The notes: a model not told the origin generated them from the letters alone. Positions 31,934-40,658 are shown, numbered from the stretch's first letter. The stretch: 64,000 bases of DNA from DASSUW01 sp963803335 (GCA_963803335.1 CAWDME010000009.1:248001-312000), one strand, 5' to 3'. Program-made: numbers and translations.

Positions 31934-33490
31934 TCACACGGCCAGCGCGCGCTCGACGATCGCCTCGCCGTCCACGCCGGCCGGCAGCGTCCCGAACACG
32001 CGGCCGCGCCCCTCGCCCAGACGGCCGGCGCAGAAGGCGTCGGCGACGGCGGGTGGCGCGTACCGGACCAGCAGCGACGCCTGGAACGCCAGCGCCAGGT
32101 CCTCGACGCCGCGGCGGGCGCCCCACTCGTCGGCCGGCGCGGCCAGCGTGTCGAGATGGGCGTCGAGCCGCCGATCCCCACCGCGGGCGAGCTCGCACTC
32201 GGCCAGAAACGCCGGCAGGCCCTCGGGCTCGCGCGCCAGCGCGCGCAGGACGTCCAGGGACATCACGTTGCCCGAGCCCTCCCAGATGCCGTTCAAGGGC
32301 GCGTCGCGCAGCAGCCGCGGCATCGGCGACTCCTCGACGTAGCCGTTGCCGCCCAGGCATTCCAGCGCCTCGGCGGCGTGGGGGGTCGCGCGCTTGCAGA
32401 TCCAGTACTTCAAGACCGCGGTGGCGAACCGCCGCAGCGCGTTGTCCTCCTCGTCATAGGCGCGCGCGAGCCGCAGCGCGGTCGCGGTGGCGGCCTCGGA
32501 CTCGATCGCCAGGTCGGCGAGCACGTTGACCATCAGGGGCTGCGAGACGAGCCGCTGGCCGAACGCGCTGCGGTGGCGCGCGTGCCAGATCGCCTCGGCG
32601 ACGCCGCGGCGCATGCCGCACGCGCTGCCGATCACGCAGTCGAGCCGGGTGTGCGTGACCATCTCGATGATCGTCGCCACGCCGCGGCCCTCCTCGCCCA
32701 GCAGCCGCGCGGCGGCAGCGCGGAACTCGACCTCGGAGGACGGCAGCGAGCGCGTCCCGAGCTTGTCCTTCAAGCGCTGGAACTCCATGCCCGGCCCGCG
32801 TTCGACCAAGAAGCACGAGAGCCCCGCGGGCGCCTGCGCGAGCACGAGAAAGATGTCGCACGGCGGATACGAGCAGAACCACTTGTGGCCGGTGAGCTCC
32901 CACCAGCCGTCGCCCGCGGGTTCGGCGCGCGTGCTGTTGGCGCGCACGTCCGAGCCGCCCTGCTTCTCGGTCATCGCCATGCCGCACAGCGCGCCGCGCT
33001 CGTAGTCCGGCAACGTCAGACGCGGCTCCCACTCGGTGGCAAGCTCGGGCGAGCGGCGCAGCGCCGGCACCGCCGAGTAGGTCATCGACACCGGGCACAT
33101 CACGCCGGCGTTGGCGTGCGTCCACAGTAACTCCAGCGCGGCGCGCGCCACGTGCGCGCCCGGCCGCGGGTCGCGCCACGGGAGCGCGTGGATCTCGCGC
33201 TCGACCGCCCCGCGCAGCAGCCAGTGCCAGCTCGGGTCGAGCTCGACCTGGTCGACCCTATGCCCGAACCGGTCGTGCGTGACGAGCCGCGGCTCGTTGC
33301 GCTCGGCGCGCCGCCCATGCTCCAACGCCTCCGCCGAGCCGGCGACGGCGCCGACATCGCGCGCACGGTCGAGGGCCCAACCCCCGCCTTCTCGGTCGAG
33401 TGCTTCGCGCAGCGCGAGGTCGGTCTCGAACAGGTTCACGTCCTCGAACGGGACGGACTGGTTCAGGACGTCATGTGTGAGCGTGGACAT
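31934..33490 (-). CDS. AidB-like acyl-CoA dehydrogenase family flavoprotein
   Basis: A 518-residue protein. It begins THDVLNQSVPFEDVNLFETD, the extended N terminus specific to the AidB subgroup. It continues with the acyl-CoA dehydrogenase core (CGMAMTEKQGGSDVRAN, ELTGHKWFCSYPPCD, KDKLGTRSLPSSEVEF, ECLGGNGYVEESPMPRLLRD, GIWEGSGNVMSLDVLRAL). AidB-type enzymes bind FAD and, in E. coli, are tied to alkylation-damage protection; isovaleryl-CoA-type oxidation is the alternative. The start is ATG 33490 (MSTLTHDVLN) with GGAG just upstream, overlapping the TetR gene by 20 bases, so they are co-expressed. Confidence 0.9.
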   Translation of the reverse strand: MSTLTHDVLNQSVPFEDVNLFETDLALREALDREGGGWALDRARDVGAVAGSAEALEHGRRAERNEPRLVTHDRFGHRVDQVELDPSWHWLLRGAVEREIHALPWRDPRPGAHVARAALELLWTHANAGVMCPVSMTYSAVPALRRSPELATEWEPRLTLPDYERGALCGMAMTEKQGGSDVRANSTRAEPAGDGWWELTGHKWFCSYPPCDIFLVLAQAPAGLSCFLVERGPGMEFQRLKDKLGTRSLPSSEVEFRAAAARLLGEEGRGVATIIEMVTHTRLDCVIGSACGMRRGVAEAIWHARHRSAFGQRLVSQPLMVNVLADLAIESEAATATALRLARAYDEEDNALRRFATAVLKYWICKRATPHAAEALECLGGNGYVEESPMPRLLRDAPLNGIWEGSGNVMSLDVLRALAREPEGLPAFLAECELARGGDRRLDAHLDTLAAPADEWGARRGVEDLALAFQASLLVRYAPPAVADAFCAGRLGEGRGRVFGTLPAGVDGEAIVERALAV

Positions 33491-34085
33491 GAGCTCCAAC
33501 CGATTGGAGGACGAAGGCCTGGAGGCCGGCCACCAAAGCGTCGGCGCCCGCCTCGCGGCGCTGCAGCGGGCCGACCATCGCCTCGGCGAGCGCGCCGACG
33601 ATCGCCGTCGCGGCGAGCTCGGCGTCCTGAGCGGGCAGCTCGCCGGCCCGGATCCCGTCGTGCAGCGCGCGCTCGAACAGGTCCGCGTAGGCGCGGCGGA
33701 ACGTGAGCCGCTCCACCTCCACCGCCGGATCGACCGGCTCGGCGATCAGCGCGTAGGCGCGCACCGGCTCGGCCAGCGCGCGGCGCACGAACGCCTCCAC
33801 CCACGCCGCCAGGCGGTGGGTGACCGGCTCCGAGCGGTCGGTCATCGCGCGCAGCACGTCGACCTCGCGCTGCGCGGCGCGGCGGAACACCTCGGCGAAC
33901 ATGTCGCCCTTGGACGGGAAGTGGCGGTAGACGCTGCCGGTGGCTACGCCGGCGCGGCGGGCGACCGCGACGACCGAGGCCGACGTGTAGCCGCCCTCGG
34001 CCAGCTGCTGCAGCCCGGCCTCGACGATCCGCTCACGCGCCGCCGCCAGGCGGGCCCGCGTGCGCTCTGTGGGGCGATACGGCAC
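33471..34085 (-). CDS. TetR-family transcriptional regulator
   Basis: A 204-residue repressor. The N-terminal HTH reads AARERIVEAGLQQLAEGGYT, SASVVAVARRAGVATGSVYR and HFPSKGDMFAEVF. The C-terminal ligand domain is family-variable (helical, with QDAELAATAIVGALAEAMVG). The start is GTG 34085. It overlaps the AidB-like dehydrogenase gene and probably represses that two-gene operon by binding the 14-bp palindrome just upstream. Confidence 0.93.
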   Translation of the reverse strand: MPYRPTERTRARLAAARERIVEAGLQQLAEGGYTSASVVAVARRAGVATGSVYRHFPSKGDMFAEVFRRAAQREVDVLRAMTDRSEPVTHRLAAWVEAFVRRALAEPVRAYALIAEPVDPAVEVERLTFRRAYADLFERALHDGIRAGELPAQDAELAATAIVGALAEAMVGPLQRREAGADALVAGLQAFVLQSVGAHVHAHT

Positions 34086-34093
34086 GGAAGAAT

Positions 34094-34107
34094 TGAATCA
34101 TGATTCA
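34094..34107. promoter_or_regulatory. probable TetR operator
   Basis: A perfect 14-bp palindrome TGAATCATGATTCA lies eight bases before the TetR GTG start and about 30 bases after the ftsI stop. It is AT-rich in a very GC-rich background, which is expected for an autoregulatory TetR site. Confidence 0.65.
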
Positions 34108-34136
34108 GCCCAAACCGCGACCCTGGCGCCGCGCGA

Positions 34137-35795
34137 TCAGCGCGGCGCGATCTTCAAGTAGTTGAGCGCGAAGCTCGTGATCTCGCGGAACGCCGGCGCC
34201 GCCACGGTGCCGCCGTAGATGTCGCCCTGCGGCTCGTCGACCATCACGGCGACGAGCAGCTTCGGCCGCCGCGCGGGCGCGAAGCCGACGAACGACGACA
34301 CGAACTTCGTCTTCGAGTAGCCGCCGTGCTCGTCCGGCTTCTCGGCCGTGCCGGTCTTGCCGCCCATCACGTAGCCGTCGATGCTCGCGCCCGACGCCGT
34401 GCCGCCGGGGCCCAGGACGCCCTCGAGCATCCGCCGCAACGAGGCGGCTGTGGCCTCGGAGATGATCCGGTGGCCCTGCGGCTCGCTCACATGCCGGCTG
34501 CCGACCTGGGACACGATGTGCGGCGGGCGCAGGATGCCGCCGTTGGCGATCGCCGAGTAGGCGGCCGCCATCTGGATCGGCGTCACCGCGATGCCCTGGC
34601 CGATCGGCAGGTTCCCCATCGAGGCGCCCGAGTAGTTCTTGACGTTGAGCACGATGCCGCGCTCCTCGCCCGGGAGGTCGACGCCGGTCGGCTCGCCGAA
34701 CCCGAAGCGCCGGACCCACTTGTCGAACTCGGTCGCGCCCAGCCGTAGCCCGATCGTCACGGCGCCGACGTTGCTGGACTCCTTGAGGATCTGCGCCGTC
34801 GTCAGCGTGCGGTAGCCGGCGTCGTGCGCCTCCCCGATCTCGCGATCGGCGACCTTGATCGTCGGCCCGAGGTTGAAGGTGGTGTCGGGCGTCACCTTGC
34901 CGTCCTCGAGCGCGCCCGCGACCGTGAACGCCTTGAACGTCGAGCCCGGCTCGTAGGTGGCGCCGATCGCGCGGTCCTGGCGGGCGTAGTCGGGCGCGTC
35001 GCCGGGCGCGTTGGCGTTCACCTGCGGCCAGTTCGCGAGCGCGAGGATCGAGCCGTCGCGCGGGTCCATGACGATCGCGGTCGCGCCCTTGGGCTTGTGC
35101 ACCTCGCCGACGGCGGCGAGCACCTGCTCGGCGCGATCCTGGATCGCATTGTCGAGCGTGAGGTGGACGTTCTGGCCGGGCAGCGTCGGTGTCGTCTCGC
35201 GGAGGCGGATCGCGTCGCCGAGCGCGTCCTTGGTCAGCTTGCGCTCGCCGTCGCGGCCGTGCAGGTCCTTGTCGAGCGAGTACTCGAGGCCCGAGAGCCC
35301 CTCGTTGTCGGTACCGGTGACCCCGAGCAGCTGCGACGCCATCCAGTCGCGCGGGTACAGGCGCTTGAACTCGGGGATGTACTCGAGCCCGTCGATGCCG
35401 AGCCGCTGGATGCGGTGCGCGCGCGACGGCGGGATCTTGCGGGCGAGGTAGACGAAGCCGGTGTCGCGGCGGGCGAGCTGCTTGATCACCTCGTCTTCGT
35501 GCTTGCCGAGCAGCGGCGCGAGCTTCGCCGCCGCGGCCGCCGCGTCCTTGACCAGGTACGGGGTCGCGGCGACCGTCACCGCGGGCTGCGAGACCGCGAG
35601 CTCGGTTCCCTCGCGGTCCATGATCGCGCCGCGCCGGGCGGGCACCGTGACGTCGGTCTTCTGTTGGGTGGCCGCGGCGCGCTTGAGCGATCCGGCCTTG
35701 ACGACGCCGAGCCACGTCGCTTTCGCGTAGCCGATCGCGAGCAGCGAGAGGAAGACGGCGAACAGGAAGCCGATGCGACGCTCGATGAGCCGCAC
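34137..35795 (-). CDS. ftsI: septal peptidoglycan transpeptidase FtsI (PBP class B)
   Basis: A 552-residue class B penicillin-binding protein. It has an N-terminal transmembrane anchor (IGFLFAVFLSLLAIGYAKATW), a pedestal domain with VPARRGAIMDREGTELA, and a transpeptidase domain with all three catalytic motifs: GSTFK with the acylated serine near residue 282, SSN near 340 and KTGTA near 481. No PASTA repeats are present. It cross-links septal peptidoglycan with FtsW. It follows ftsL by three bases; in many genomes murE would come next, but here TetR and others intervene. Confidence 0.97.
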   Translation of the reverse strand: MRLIERRIGFLFAVFLSLLAIGYAKATWLGVVKAGSLKRAAATQQKTDVTVPARRGAIMDREGTELAVSQPAVTVAATPYLVKDAAAAAAKLAPLLGKHEDEVIKQLARRDTGFVYLARKIPPSRAHRIQRLGIDGLEYIPEFKRLYPRDWMASQLLGVTGTDNEGLSGLEYSLDKDLHGRDGERKLTKDALGDAIRLRETTPTLPGQNVHLTLDNAIQDRAEQVLAAVGEVHKPKGATAIVMDPRDGSILALANWPQVNANAPGDAPDYARQDRAIGATYEPGSTFKAFTVAGALEDGKVTPDTTFNLGPTIKVADREIGEAHDAGYRTLTTAQILKESSNVGAVTIGLRLGATEFDKWVRRFGFGEPTGVDLPGEERGIVLNVKNYSGASMGNLPIGQGIAVTPIQMAAAYSAIANGGILRPPHIVSQVGSRHVSEPQGHRIISEATAASLRRMLEGVLGPGGTASGASIDGYVMGGKTGTAEKPDEHGGYSKTKFVSSFVGFAPARRPKLLVAVMVDEPQGDIYGGTVAAPAFREITSFALNYLKIAPR

Positions 35796-35798
35796 GGC

Positions 35799-36491
35799 CT
35801 AACCCTGCGAAACGACGGCGGCGCCGTTCTGCGTCGCCGCCGGCGGCGGGGTCGGGGCCGGCGTCGCCGTCGGCACCGGCGTCGCGGTGGCCTCCGGCGC
35901 GGCGGCGGTCGTCGCCGACGGGTCCGGCGTGGCGACCGCGATCGGGTCGGTGACCGGCGCCGCGGCCGCGAGCACGCCCGGCTCGCGCCCGCCGTTCTCC
36001 ATGATCGCGGCGGCGCTGTCGCTCGGCGGCTCCATGCGGCGGGCCGCGAGCGCCGCGTCGCGATCCTGCCGCGCGTGCAGGAACGACACGGCGCCCGGCG
36101 CGGGCGTGACCATGCCGTCGGCATCGGCAGCGTCACGCACCCGCTCGATCGACGAGAGCTTCGCGATGTCGGTCTCGAGCTCGGCGTTCTGGCGTTCGAG
36201 CGTGCTCGTCGTCGTTACCGCGTTCGAGATGCCGGCGTTCAGCTTGAGCAGCGAGACCTGCATCGCGACGATGCCGCCGAGCAGGATCCCGATCAGCCAG
36301 ATCCAGGCGCGGCCGCGCAGCAGGCCGTCGACGAGCCGGGTCTCCGGCAGCGCGCGGATGCGCTCGAAGACGCCGGTCGAGCCGCGGCGCAGCGGGGGCG
36401 CGCCGGCGGGGACGGGCCGCGCGATCGGTCCGGAGACGCGCCGCGCGTGGCGCGCGGGCGGCCGGGTGCGTACACGTGCGTGCGCTGCCAT
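35799..36491 (-). CDS. ftsL: FtsL-like cell division protein with long Pro/Thr/Ala tail
   Basis: A 230-residue bitopic protein in the ftsL position between rsmH and ftsI. It has a basic cytoplasmic region (about 1-60), one transmembrane helix (AWIWLIGILLGGIVAMQVSL, about 62-82) and a coiled-coil/leucine-zipper segment (LNAGISNAVTTTSTLERQNA and LETDIAKLSSIERVRDAAD), as expected for FtsL. Unusually, some 100 further residues follow, ending in a low-complexity Thr/Pro/Ala stretch (about 180-220). Ordinary FtsL is roughly 100-120 residues. The tail would lie outside the membrane and might span or contact the wall. Confidence 0.8.
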   Translation of the reverse strand: MAAHARVRTRPPARHARRVSGPIARPVPAGAPPLRRGSTGVFERIRALPETRLVDGLLRGRAWIWLIGILLGGIVAMQVSLLKLNAGISNAVTTTSTLERQNAELETDIAKLSSIERVRDAADADGMVTPAPGAVSFLHARQDRDAALAARRMEPPSDSAAAIMENGGREPGVLAAAAPVTDPIAVATPDPSATTAAAPEATATPVPTATPAPTPPPAATQNGAAVVSQG

Positions 36492-36493
36492 GC

Positions 36494-37429
36494 CTAGTCC
36501 TCCTCCCTGAGCTTGCGGGCGGCCCGCAGGCGGGCCGACTTCGAGCGCGGGTTGTCCGCGACCTCACCCGGCGTCGGGACGACCGAGCGGCGGAAGACCG
36601 GCTCGGCCTCCGGCGTGCGGCCGCACGCGCATACGGGCAGGTCGGGCGGGCAGATGCACCCGCGCGCCTTCTCGGCGAGGAAGCGCTTCACCCGCCGGTC
36701 CTCGAGCGAGTGGAACGAGATCGCGGCGAGCCGGCCGCCGACGCGCAGCACGTCCCAGGCGAGCGGGAGCGCGGCGTCGAGCTGGGCAAGCTCGTCGTTG
36801 ACGGCGATGCGGATCGCCTGGAAGGTCCGCTTGGCGGGATGACCGCCGGCGAAGCGGGCGGGCGCGGGGATCGCGGCAGTGATCGCGTCCACGAGCTCGA
36901 ACGTGGTCTCGAGCGGCCGCCGGCGGATGATCTCGCCCGCGATCCGGTCGGCGAACCGCTCCTCGCCGTACTCGCGGATCGCGCGCGCCAGGCGGCGGCG
37001 GTCCCACGTGTTGAGCAGCTCGCGGGCGCTCAGCTCCTGCGCCGGGTCCATGCGCATGTCCAGCGGCGCGTCATAGGCGTACGAGAAGCCGCGCTCGCGC
37101 GTGTCGACCTGCATGCTCGACATCCCGAGGTCGACGTACGCCATGTCGGCCTTCACGCCCTCCTCGGCCAACATGCGGAGGCCGTGCTCGAAGTCGGCGC
37201 GGATGAAGCGGGTGTGGCACGGCACTTCGGCGGCCAGCTCGGCGAACGCCTTCTCGGCCAGCGGATCGCGGTCGATCGCGATCAGCGTGCCGGCGGCGCC
37301 GAGGCGGTCGGCGACCAGCCGCGCGTGGCCGGCGGCGCCGAGCGTGCAGTCGATCGCGATCTCGCCCGGATGGGGGTCGAGCGCTTCGATGAGCTCGCCC
37401 GCCAGGACCGGGACGTGCGTGCGTGGCAT
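36494..37429 (-). CDS. rsmH: 16S rRNA (cytosine(1402)-N4)-methyltransferase
   Basis: A 311-residue SAM-dependent methyltransferase (MraW) acting on 16S rRNA C1402. It opens THVPVLAGELIEALDPHPGE, with the SAM loop IDCTLGAAGHARLVADRLG, AYVDLGMSSMQVD, RGFSYAYDAPLDMRMD, AKRTFQAIRIAVNDEL and ISFHSLEDRRVKRFL, plus a cysteine cluster near the C terminus (GCICPPDLPVCACG). The start is ATG 37429, one base after the mraZ stop. It is second in the dcw operon. Confidence 0.97.
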   Translation of the reverse strand: MPRTHVPVLAGELIEALDPHPGEIAIDCTLGAAGHARLVADRLGAAGTLIAIDRDPLAEKAFAELAAEVPCHTRFIRADFEHGLRMLAEEGVKADMAYVDLGMSSMQVDTRERGFSYAYDAPLDMRMDPAQELSARELLNTWDRRRLARAIREYGEERFADRIAGEIIRRRPLETTFELVDAITAAIPAPARFAGGHPAKRTFQAIRIAVNDELAQLDAALPLAWDVLRVGGRLAAISFHSLEDRRVKRFLAEKARGCICPPDLPVCACGRTPEAEPVFRRSVVPTPGEVADNPRSKSARLRAARKLREED

Positions 37430-37430
37430 G

Positions 37431-37865
37431 TCAAGAAGGATGGCCAAGAGATGCGGTGAGGTCAGGCGCCCGTTGGGACAGGTCGCGGTCGTAGGCCTCC
37501 CAGGCCGAGCGGTCCCAGAGCTCGAGGCAGTCGCCGGCGCCGGTGATGACGACCTCGCGGTCGATGCTCGCGTGCTCGAGGTGGCGCGGGGTCAGCATCA
37601 CGCGGCCGGCCGAATCCAGCTCCGTGTCGGTCGCGGTTGAGTGGAACAGCCGCTTCAGCTCGCGCGCCTGCGTCGAGAACGGGTTCATCCCCTCGAGCGC
37701 GGCGGTCGTGAGCGCGGAGTACGTCGCCTCCGGATACACCGAGATGCAGGGGTCCGGCCCCCGCACGAGAAACACCTTGCCCGCCAGCGCCGCGCGGAAC
37801 TTGGCCGGGACGGTCAGCCGGTTCTTGGCGTCGAGCGAGTGTTCGAAGGTCCCGTGGAAGGCCAA
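37431..37865 (-). CDS. mraZ: division/cell-wall cluster transcriptional regulator MraZ
   Basis: A 144-residue double SpoVT/AbrB-like DNA-binding protein. Repeat 1 reads DAKNRLTVPAKFRAAL and repeat 2 LDSAGRVMLTPRHLEHASID. It heads the dcw operon and is expected to bind direct TGGG repeats in its own promoter, which are present (37962-37976). The start is ATG 37865 (MAFHGTFEHSLDAKNR). Confidence 0.97.
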   Translation of the reverse strand: MAFHGTFEHSLDAKNRLTVPAKFRAALAGKVFLVRGPDPCISVYPEATYSALTTAALEGMNPFSTQARELKRLFHSTATDTELDSAGRVMLTPRHLEHASIDREVVITGAGDCLELWDRSAWEAYDRDLSQRAPDLTASLGHPS

Positions 37866-38228
37866 GGCTCATGTCAGATGCGAAGAGGGAGTTCAGTCGA
37901 TCCCGGGTGGTGGAGTGGGAGGAGCCCCGCCACCCGGGACCGGCTTCGCGAATGGAACGTACCCCACACTGTCCCACTCTGCAACACAAATATCGACTTT
38001 TGCCCCACTTGACTTGAATCTGGTCACCTTCCGGACCCGGAAGTGGCGCGTTTACAGGCGTTTCGCCGCTCGGGCGGATTCCTGCGCCGCGGCCGTGAAG
38101 CTGCAGCACCGGTTGCAGGTGCGGTGTTTGCAAGGCGGCTTGCGGGCTGCCGGACCCGGATCTAGCCTGTGTGGGGCCGCGTGGGAGGCACGCGGCGCGA
38201 CCATTTCCAGGGGAAGGACCCACCGCCG
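37866..38228. other. divergent gap between mraZ and the DUF3352-like gene
   Basis: A 363-base non-coding stretch. It contains the mraZ promoter/operator (37956-37984), an AT-richer patch at 37980-38030, and the ribosome-binding region of the plus-strand lipoprotein gene (AAGGACCC before ATG 38229). The segment 38090-38160, with short repeats of GGTTGCAGGTGCGGTGTTTGC type, probably holds the lipoprotein promoter, which I could not pin down. Confidence 0.6.
37956..37984 (-). promoter_or_regulatory. mraZ promoter with MraZ operator in its spacer
   Basis: On the minus strand TTGCAG (37979-37984) and TACGTT (37956-37961) are separated by 17 bases. Within the spacer lies TGGGA-N5-TGGGG (37962-37976), the ten-base-period TGGG repeat recognised by MraZ proteins. 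A third TGGGG lies further upstream at 38003-38007. This arrangement would let MraZ block RNA polymerase directly. Confidence 0.6.
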
Positions 38229-39773
38229 ATGCTCCGTGCCGCCGCGCTCGCCGCGCTCTCACTCCTCGCCGCGCTCGTGGCCGCCTGCGGAAGCGGGGCC
38301 GCGAGTGGTGACGCCGATCCGGCCAAGCTCGTGCCGGCCGGCGCGATGGTCTACGTGGAGGTCACCGTGCGGCCCGAAGGAGACGTGCGCGGGGAGGCGC
38401 TCGACGCCGCCGGCAAGGTCCTGCGGACCAGCGATCCCGAGGGCGGCATCCCCCGTGCGCTCGATAAGGCGCTCGCCCAGGACGACCAGAAGCTCGACTA
38501 CGACAAGGACATCAAGCCCTGGCTCGGCCAGCGGGTGGGGTTCTGGTTCGGCACGCGGCTCGACCGCGAAGGTGACCCCGGCGGCGCGGCGCTGATCGCC
38601 ACCACCGACCCCGACGCGGCGCTCGACGCGTTCCACAAGGGCGCCGCGGGCGACAAACTGACGAAGCGCTCGTACAACGGGAGCGACTACGAGGTCAACC
38701 AGGATGGCGTCGCGACCGGCATCGTCGCCGACTTCCTCGTCACCGGACCCGAGCCCGAGTTCAAGCAGGTCGTCGACACGAGCGGCGGCAAGGGGCTCGC
38801 CGATGCGGACCGCTATCGCACCGGCGTCGACCAGCTCGACGACAACCGGCTCGCGCACTTCTACGTGGATCTCGCGCGCGCCTTCGAGCTGGCGCGCAAG
38901 AGCAATCCCGAGGACGAGCAGCTGCCGCAGCTCGAGGCCATGGTGCCCTTCGCCAAGCTGCCGCCCGTCGTCGGGTCGTTCTCCGCTGACGGCGAGCGCC
39001 TGGCGGTCGACGTGGCGGTGAAGGGCAATACCGCCAACGCGCTCGGCAGCTTCGGCGGGCTCGGCGGCACCTCGCCGCTGGTCAAGGACCTGCCCGGCGA
39101 CAGCTGGGTGGCGTTCGGCGCGGCGAAGTACGGCCAGCAGCTCAACGCGATGCTCAACCAGTACGCGGGCCTGTTCGGGGGCGCGGCCGCTCGCCAGCAG
39201 CTCCTGCAGCAATACGGGATCGATCTCGACCAGGACGTCCTGAGCTGGATCGGGGACGTCGCGGTGTTCGCTCGCGGCGACTCGCTCGCGACGCTCGACG
39301 GAGGCGCGGTCATCCAGGTCACCGACGCCGACAAGGCGGCCAAGGGCTTCGGCAAGCTCGTCGGGCTGCTGCAGGCGGCCGGCGGCGTGCGCGTGGATCC
39401 GGTCTCCATCAAGGGCGCCGAGAACGCGTTCGCGGTCACCGACGACTCGACGCCGAAGCCGATCGTGCTCGCGCGCAGCGACGAGAAGGTGGTCATCGGC
39501 TACGGGCGCGACGCCGCCGAGGCGGCGCTCTCCCCCAGCTCCAAGTTCGGCGACTCGGACCTCTACGGCCGAGCCAAGGGGGCGCTCGGCGACATGGACC
39601 CGAGCTTCGTGCTGTCGATGCCCGCGGTGCTCGGCCTCGTGGACTCCAGCGGCCAGGCGGACGCCGACTACCAGAAGGCGAAGCCGTACCTGGAGGCCTA
39701 CGACGCGATCGCGCTCGGCTACGACGGCGGCAACAACGGCGGGCGCGTGCGGTTCGTGGCGGGGCTCAAGTAG
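38229..39773 (+). CDS. DUF3352-like secreted lipoprotein
   Basis: A 514-residue lipoprotein. The signal peptide ends in a lipobox (LAALVAACGS). The mature part starts with LVPAGAMVYVEVTVRPEGDV and contains WLGQRVGFWFG, SWVAFGAAKYGQQLNAMLNQ, VLSWIGDVAVFARG and KVVIGYGRDAAEAAL. The pattern of repeated small domains beginning with 'P-A/D ... Y/F-V-x-V' matches DUF3352 proteins, whose function is not established. The start is ATG 38229 with a purine-rich ribosome site. It is alone, divergent from mraZ and convergent with tadC. Confidence 0.78.
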   Translation: MLRAAALAALSLLAALVAACGSGAASGDADPAKLVPAGAMVYVEVTVRPEGDVRGEALDAAGKVLRTSDPEGGIPRALDKALAQDDQKLDYDKDIKPWLGQRVGFWFGTRLDREGDPGGAALIATTDPDAALDAFHKGAAGDKLTKRSYNGSDYEVNQDGVATGIVADFLVTGPEPEFKQVVDTSGGKGLADADRYRTGVDQLDDNRLAHFYVDLARAFELARKSNPEDEQLPQLEAMVPFAKLPPVVGSFSADGERLAVDVAVKGNTANALGSFGGLGGTSPLVKDLPGDSWVAFGAAKYGQQLNAMLNQYAGLFGGAAARQQLLQQYGIDLDQDVLSWIGDVAVFARGDSLATLDGGAVIQVTDADKAAKGFGKLVGLLQAAGGVRVDPVSIKGAENAFAVTDDSTPKPIVLARSDEKVVIGYGRDAAEAALSPSSKFGDSDLYGRAKGALGDMDPSFVLSMPAVLGLVDSSGQADADYQKAKPYLEAYDAIALGYDGGNNGGRVRFVAGLK

Positions 39774-39775
39774 GT

Positions 39776-39836
39776 AGATGACTGATTCCACGACCCACGC
39801 ACCCGCCTGGCCCGCGTCCCGCGGAATCAATCATCT
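39776..39836. terminator. inverted repeat between convergent genes
   Basis: Fourteen bases (39776-39789, AGATGACTGATTCC) pair with 39823-39836 with one G-T pair across a 33-base GC-rich loop. It starts two bases after the DUF3352-like stop and covers the tadC stop, so it may be a shared terminator, although the loop is long. Confidence 0.5.
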
Positions 39837-40658
39837 AGGCACGATCGCGGGGAGCAGCGCGGCGGCGACGAGCAGCAGCACCGCCGGCACCAGCAGCAGC
39901 GCGACGACGAGCTGGATCTGCGGTGCCGCGCGGGCGGCCTGCTCGGCCGCGCGCTGGGCGGCGCGGGCGCGGGCGGTGGCCGCCTCGGCGGCGAGCGCGG
40001 AGCCGAGCGGGGCGCCGTGGCGGTCGGCTCGGTTGAGCGCGGCCGTGAGCGCCGGGACGCCGGCGGCGGGCGCGCGGCGCTCGAGCTCGGCGTAGGTCGC
40101 GGCCCGCGGCACGCCGAGCGCGGCGTGGGCGGCGGCGCGGGCGAGCTCGCGCGCGAGCACGCCGGGGTGGCGGCGGCCGACCTCGGCCAGCGCGCGGCCG
40201 GGCGACAGCCCGGCGGCGACGGCGACGCGCAGCAGGTCGAGCACATCCGCCAGCTCGGCCTCGATCGCGCGCGTGCGGCGGCGGGTGCGGCGCCGGAGCG
40301 CGGCGTCGGGCGCCAGGAAGCCGGCGGCGGGCGCGGCGGCGAGCAGCAGCAGCCCGGTGCGGCCGGGCGCGACCGGGAGCGTGAGCACGGCGGCGGCGAG
40401 CCCGGCGAGCGCGGCGCCCACTTTGACGGCCATGACGTCGGCGGCCGGGCGGTCGAGGCCGGCCGCGGCGATCCGGTCCGCGAGCCCGCGCGGGGCGCGC
40501 CACCCGAAGCCGCGACCGATCCTCGCCAGCGCGGTCGCGCCACCGCGGCCACGAGCGGCGCGGCCCGGCGCGTGCGAGCGGACCGCCGAGAGCAGCTCGG
40601 CGATCGCGGGTGCGGACAGCGCCCCGGCGGCGGCCGCGAGCATCGTCGCGCCGCTCAT
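39831..40658 (-). CDS. tadC: Tad secretion inner-membrane protein TadC
   Basis: A 275-residue type II secretion F-domain protein with an N-terminal helix, a cytoplasmic helical domain (RRRTRAIEAELADVLDLLRV, AVAAGLSPGRALAEVG) and two C-terminal membrane helices (QLVVALLLVPAVLLLVAAAL). It would form the platform of a Tad pilus with TadB. The start is ATG 40658, overlapping the tadB stop (ATGA). It is the last gene of the coupled operon. Confidence 0.87.
   Translation of the reverse strand: MSGATMLAAAAGALSAPAIAELLSAVRSHAPGRAARGRGGATALARIGRGFGWRAPRGLADRIAAAGLDRPAADVMAVKVGAALAGLAAAVLTLPVAPGRTGLLLLAAAPAAGFLAPDAALRRRTRRRTRAIEAELADVLDLLRVAVAAGLSPGRALAEVGRRHPGVLARELARAAAHAALGVPRAATYAELERRAPAAGVPALTAALNRADRHGAPLGSALAAEAATARARAAQRAAEQAARAAPQIQLVVALLLVPAVLLLVAAALLPAIVPR

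Noticed and set aside
35830..36100. Pro/Thr/Ala tract in ftsL as a separate secreted peptide gene
   Set aside because: It is continuous in frame with the FtsL helix and coiled coil, with no own start or ribosome site.
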